Shown here: piece after piece, positions 58,716 through 64,000 of the stretch | How positions within the stretch are numbered: position 1 is the stretch's first letter | Layout: every line of letters starts with the position of its first letter | From: Piper betle | Taxonomy: Eukaryota > Streptophyta > Magnoliopsida > Piperales > Piperaceae | Direction of reading: 5' to 3' | DNA length: 64,000 nucleotides | NCBI GenBank assembly: GCA_033002965.1 | Contig: JAURVB010012877.1 | Coordinates: forward strand, 186,001-250,000 | Translations under genes and position numbers: made by a program | Notes under the pieces: generated by a model | Told to the model about the DNA's origin: nothing | Databases searched by the model: none | Seen by the model: only the letters and a program-made list of their open reading frames with translations

Positions 58716-61700
58716 ATGGTGAAACAGACTTGTAGGATGCAGATCAGGGCCCCATCCACTTCATTGCCCAGACAGGAGAGTCCCAACCATGGTCATAGTG
58801 ACGCAGACCCTAGTCAACCTGGGACCACCATGTCACCAGAAGAGGTCAGCGTGACAGTTTTAGTTAGTCGACGTAGTGAAAGTTGTCACCGAAATAGTTG
58901 CTTTGACAGTCACTGTAGTAGAAGTAGTCGACAAGAGAGAGATGCAATAATTGCCAGATTAGATGAAGTATAGATACAGATGCAGCAAAACCAATAGGAA
59001 TTCAGGAGAGAGCTCAGGTAGCTAGCCCTTTCGGTGGCCAGAGTTGAGAAGAGACTAGCAGTGGATGAAGAAGCACGAGGAGTGCCAGTAGATCACATGG
59101 GCCCTCCACCGCCTCCTCCTCCTCCACTGCTGCAACAAAGAGCTACTCCAACAACGACTCCTCTATTTGCCCCATTTCAGGCAAGAATGGGACCAGATGT
59201 TAGTGAGCCCATCATAGTTGGTAGCAGGTAGAGTGCAGGTGGAAGTGGAGTTGTAGGATGTGACAGTGTACTAGCAGGTACAAAAATACATTTTCTATAG
59301 TATGAGCTAAGAGAAGGATCGAATAGATTAGTGGATGCAAGGAATCTAGAGTTGTGGCAGTATGAAAGGTTCATGAAGAATGGTCGATGACCTTTCTTTG
59401 GGAATTTGGGTGCGGAAGAGGCATTCCTGTAGATATCAACAACCATAGGAGTGTTTGGTAGTATGAAATGCCCAATGGAGCACAAGGTACGTATCATTAC
59501 AGGGGAATTCCAAGACGAAACTAGAGTATGGTGGGATTCAGTGCAGAATTCCAATTTGCCCACCATCAACCTCAGGACATCACTTGGGAGGAATTCAGGG
59601 CAAAATTCAATCAAAAGTACTTTCTACCAGATGTCAGGAAGAGGAAGGAGAGGGAATTCTAGACATTGAGGCAAGGACCCATAATAGTGGTGCAATACGA
59701 GACCAGGTTTAGAGCTCTAGAGAGATTTGCACTGGATTTGGTTCCCACCAAAGGAAGAAGGATAAAGTATTTTTATGAAGGCCTCCATCATGAGATCAGG
59801 ATGGCCTATTTGGATGGGAAGTTTGCTTCCTTCGGCAATGTTGTGATAGTTGTAGGTGAGGTAGATCAAGTTATAGCCGCTAGACCTCACTGGGATTTTG
59901 ACTAGGGGCAGCAACATCCATGATCGTATCAGCCAGAGCAGGAAGCACAACAGAGATGTTGAATAGATGCACCAGTTTCCATGAGGGCTATGGATGGCCA
60001 AGTTTAGGGTTACATAGCACCTTTCTGTTAGAATTGCCAACGTCATCATGGAGGTGAATGCAGAGTAGGCATGAATGTTTGTTATAGGTCAGCCAAGACA
60101 TCGAGCTGCAGAGTGTAGAGTGGGCACTAAGGCTTGTTATAGTTGTAGTCAACTAGAACAACGAGCCACAGAGTGTAGAGTAGGCACTAGGGTGTGCTAT
60201 AGTTGTAGTTAGCTAGGGTATAAAGTCGTAACTTGTCCAACTGGCCAGACCCAACATTTAACCCTACCAGCGCCTCCACATAGACTTGCACTCCTAGCTC
60301 CCCAGTAGCAACCACAATAGAGAGGCCCATAGAACCAAGGTCAAGGTCAGAGAGGTGGAGATCAACAGCAACCGAGACAGTAGCAGAGGGGACAGAACCA
60401 AAGAGGGTACATGGCTGCAGGGCAAGCTAGATAGCAGAGGGGTAGACAACAAGCACCGCTAACTTAGAATCAGGCGATACCACTAGCAACATCTCCTGCC
60501 CCAATACAGCATCAACCACTGAGGATGTATGTGGCCACAGTGGAAGAGGCACTGGAGGATACGATAGTCATGATAGGTACGCTTTCAGTAGGCCCTGTAC
60601 CTGCACAAGTCTTATTTGATTATGGCTACACACACTCATTTATTTCATACACGGACACAAGTAGAATTGGATGTAAGATAGAAGAGTTAGGACATTCACT
60701 ATTAGTGTCCACTCCCGTCAGTAATGTGATAGCTACGGGCGAGTGTGTACGTAATGTCCCAGTTGAGATTCAACAGTGACAACTTGTAGTTGATTTGATA
60801 TTGTTCAAGCTACAAGAATTTGATGTGATATTTGGAATGAACTGGATGTCCAAGCAAGGAGCCATGATAGATTGCAGAAGAAAGATAATGACTTTCCGCC
60901 ACGGAAGATGCCGCTTTCTTTTCTAGGATTAGGGTAGAGATAGAGAACAAGGTTGGATATCCTATCAAAATGCAGTAATATAGCTAGACAGAGGCAATGA
61001 GCTGATAATGACAACATTAGTTTTGGCTGAGCAAAGTGGTTCAGGGAACAAGCCCAACATTGAGGAGATTCCAGTGATCAGAGAATTTATTGACGTATTC
61101 CTAGGGGAGATTATTGGATTGCCACCAAACAGAGAGGTAGACCTTGCTATTGAGTTGATGCCAGGTATAACACCAATCTCTAAACCTTCGTACAAGATGG
61201 CACCTCTTGAGCTCAAGGAACTCAAGGAATAGTTACAGACACTATTAGATCAAGGATTCATCAGACCGAGTGTTTCCCCATGGGGTGCACTAGTGTTATT
61301 TGTGAGAAAGAAGGATGGAAGTATGTGTTTAAACCATGCAATAATTAAGAATTAGATACCCCCTTCCTTGCATTGATGACCTATTTGATTAGTTGAGCTC
61401 AATAGTCGTCTTCTCAAAGATTGATTTGAGGTCAGGATACTACCAGTTGAAGATTAGAGAGAAGACATCCCGAAGACCACATTCCAGACCAGATATGGAC
61501 ACTACGAGTTTTAGGTCACACCTTTTGGATTGACCAATGCACCAGCAGCATTTATGGACTTGATGAACAGAGTGTTCAGTCCATACTTGGACCAGTTTGT
61601 GATCGTATTCGTAGATGACATACTAATATAGTCTTCATCTAGGGAAGAGCATGAGCAAGATATGAGGATTGTGTTGCAGACGCTGAGAGAGGATAGATTG

Positions 61701-63900
61701 AACGGGAAGTTTTCGAAGTGCAATTTTTGGCTATCGAAGTGAATTTTCTCAACCATATCATCTCAGCATTAGACATCTTAGTAGATCCAGCCAAGATAGA
61801 AGTAGTGGCATAATGGGAATAGCCAGAGACACTTACAGAGGTTCGGAGTTTCCTAGGCCTATCTGGGTACTACAGATGGTTTGTTCAAGATTTCTCTTCC
61901 ATAGCAGTTGACTAGGAAGGAGGAATGGTTCAGATGAACGGACGAATGTGAGCAGGGTTTCAGGATGTTGAAGGAGAGATTGACTTCGGCGCCTATCATC
62001 ACATTGGCAAAGGGACACAAGGATTTTGTAGTTTACATAGATGCCTCAGGAATTGGGCTAGGTTGTGTTTTTATGTAGAAGGATAAGGTTACAGCCTATG
62101 CATCTCACCAGCTCAAGGTGCATGAGTGTAACTATCTTACACATGACCTAGAGCTTTCAGTAGTCACATTCACTCTCAGAATATAGAGGCACTACTTATA
62201 TAGAATATCTTTCAGACTTTTGACTGATCACTAGAGTCCACACAGAAGGATTTACACAGTAGATACAGAAGATGGTTAGAGATGTTAGTAGATTACGAGA
62301 TTGACATAGTGTACCATGAGGGCAAAGCGAATGTGGTAGTAGATGCATTGAGCAGGAAGCCATGAGTCTTGTACTCAGCAGGATTAGTAGCAGTGTCGGT
62401 GACTCAGTATACTATGGACCAGAGATAGTTGGTTGGAATCATGGTGTGACTGACCGTTCAGTTGAGTGTACTTGAGCATATTAGGATTGCATAGGAAGCA
62501 AACCCACAATTGAAACAGTGGTTGGAACAAGGAATATATCAGGAATTGTCCAGAGATGCAAATGGGTTAGTCAGACTGATAGGTCAACAATTTGTGCCAA
62601 ATGTTCTAGACTGTCTTGGACTTCGAATTACGATTCTTCTCGAAGCTCACATGTCGAGATGCTCAGTACATCTAGGTGGAGTGAAGATGTACCACAATGT
62701 CTGACTAACATATTGGTGGCCAAGAATGAAGTGAGAGGTATACGACATAGTTGCCTGATGTTTGGTGTGCCAGCAAGTGAAAGCTGAGCATGTATGCCTA
62801 GGTGGAATGCTACAACCATTAGAAACCCCAAAGTAGAAGTGGGAGAGTATAGCATACGACTTTGTAGTCGGTTTGCGCTGCTTATAGAAAGATGCAATAT
62901 GGGTCATAGTATATCGAATCACAAAGAGCGTACACTTCATACTAATCAGGATGGATAACCCATTGACCACTTTGGCCATGCTGTACAAAGACCAGATAGT
63001 CAAGCTACATGGAGTGCCACAGGAGATCATATCAGACAGGGGATCCAAGGTTTATGTCTTGATTTTTGAAAGCTTTTTAGGTAGCTATATGCACTGAATT
63101 GAGATTCAGCATAGCCTTTCACCCTCAGACAAATGTGCAGACTGAGAGAACCATACAGATCCAGAGGATTTGCTTTGAGCATGCATTTTGGATTTTGGAG
63201 GAAGTTGGTAAGAGCACTTACCTCTAGTGGAGTTCTCTTACAACAATAGCTATCAATCCACAATTGGAATGACACCATTCGAGGCATTATATGGAAGACC
63301 ATGTCAATCCCCAGTATGTTGGGTACAGGGCACCAAGCCAATAGTAGTTGGGTCAAAGATGATCTAGCAGACACAGGAAGTGGTAATGCAGATAAGGAAG
63401 AGAATGAGGTTAGCTCAAAACAGGTAGAAAAGTTATGCTGATTAGGGCAGACGTGAGGTTCATTTCACATTAGGAGATCACATTTTCCTGAAGGTCTCTC
63501 TTACTAAGGAAAACATGAGATTCAAGACACGAGGGAAATTCAGTCCACGATATATTGGACCATTTGATGTGATCGAGTGCATTGGACTAGTGGCTTACAG
63601 GCCAGCATTGCTGCCTCACCTATCAACTGTGTACAATGTCTTCCATGTGTCGATGCTATCAGTTTCAGAGAGATACAGCTGCAACCAGACCTGATATATC
63701 TAGAAAATGCAATTCGGATTGTGGATTGAAGAATGAAGATTCTCTGAAGAAAAGAACTTCCCCTAGTACGAGTGCAATGGACTCAACGAGTAGTTGAAGA
63801 ATCTACATGGGAACATGAAGATGAGATGATGAAGCGATACCTGGAGATATTCGAGCAACCAACTTCGCAACCAAGTACCTTATCAGAGATTATTTTCTTT
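58716..63900 (+). pseudogene. Decayed gag-pol of a Tekay/Del-like Ty3 element
   Basis: Gag begins at the ATG 58,716; the retrotransposon gag core is at about 59,330-59,900 and CCHC-type knuckle remnants at 60,070-60,240. Protease lies at 60,525-60,779 with LFDYGYTHSF where LFDSGATHSF is normal, so the Asp is kept but the next residues are altered. Reverse transcriptase is at 61,050-61,850 with FVDDIL at about 61,607. RNase H follows (61,990-62,360, YIDASGIGLGCV), then the integrase zinc region (62,640-62,700) and core (to about 63,360), and a chromodomain-like end (EESTWEHEDEM, 63,800-63,830). Many in-frame stops occur, several of them TAG or TAA at glutamine positions (61,230; 61,811; 61,820; 62,075), plus small indels. 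The element cannot produce its own enzymes. Confidence 0.85.
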
Positions 63901-63957
63901 CAGATTATGGATGAGTTTGAAGCTTCCTTGGTTAAAATTTCGAGGACAAAATTTTTC

Positions 63958-63971
63958 GAAGGAGGGAAGGT
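63958..63971 (+). promoter_or_regulatory. Polypurine tract
   Basis: GAAGGAGGGAAGG precedes the 3' LTR start directly and follows TTTCGAGGACAAAATTTTTC, the conserved sequence found there in Tekay/Del chromoviruses. It primes plus-strand DNA synthesis. Confidence 0.8.
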
Positions 63972-64000
63972 TGTGAAACCCGTGACTCGAGGTAGAGTTT
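63972..64000 (+). mobile_element. Start of the 3' LTR, cut by the window end
   Basis: TGTGAAACCCGTGACTCGAG matches the 5' LTR start (TGTAAAACCCATGACTCGAG) with two differences in 20 bases. The remainder lies outside the window. Confidence 0.85.

Overview
This is a plant nuclear genome window. The genes have spliced exons with GT..AG introns, the flanks are AT-rich, and LTR retrotransposons are dense. The predicted proteins belong to plant families: a plastid PLA1-I-type lipase, a plant SEC23, PLS- and P-class PPR proteins, a kiwellin/ripening-related protein, a FAR1-related sequence and GNA1. Several genes start very GC-rich and become AT-richer toward the 3' end (SEC23 exon 1, the 22.7 kb PPR gene, lipase exon 1). 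This 5'-to-3' GC gradient suggests a monocot, but the species cannot be fixed.

Layout. 1-7.4 kb is repeats: a degenerate Ty3 LTR piece, a short TRIM-like LTR followed by a 44-bp minisatellite, and a 3-kb solo LTR. 7.5-10.1 kb is a three-exon phospholipase A1 gene. 10-17 kb is LTR debris plus a decayed FAR1-related gene on the minus strand. 17.8-20.8 kb is a SEC23 COPII coat gene with a minisatellite in its intron. 22.7-26.1 kb is a compact gene cluster: PPR, kiwellin, and GNA1 on minus. 30.5-32.9 kb is a long P-class PPR gene; its leader carries an inverted copy of the GNA1 5'UTR intron. 34.2-45 kb holds decayed SEC23 duplicates, split by an LTR retrotransposon, another LTR-like insert and a solo LTR. 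48-51.7 kb holds terminal-inverted-repeat elements whose ends are made of near-perfect hairpins and whose payload is GC-rich plus LTR-derived. 54.8-55.6 kb is a CACTA transposase remnant. 55.7-64 kb is a Ty3/gypsy (Tekay/Del-like chromovirus) element with its 5' LTR, PBS, decayed gag-pol, PPT and the first bases of the 3' LTR.

How the genes relate. The host genes are independent and there are no operons: ER-export coat (SEC23), UDP-GlcNAc synthesis (GNA1), plastid lipid hydrolysis (PLA1), organelle RNA processing (two PPRs) and a secreted defence/ripening protein (kiwellin).

Two results deserve most attention. First, five otherwise well-conserved genes carry six apparent single-base losses, every one a -1, mostly in short homopolymers; this looks more like uncorrected long-read error than gene death. 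Second, the 49.1-51.7 kb element is a long fold-back of sequence shared with the neighbouring Ty3 LTR family, so it could be a natural hairpin source of small RNAs against that family.
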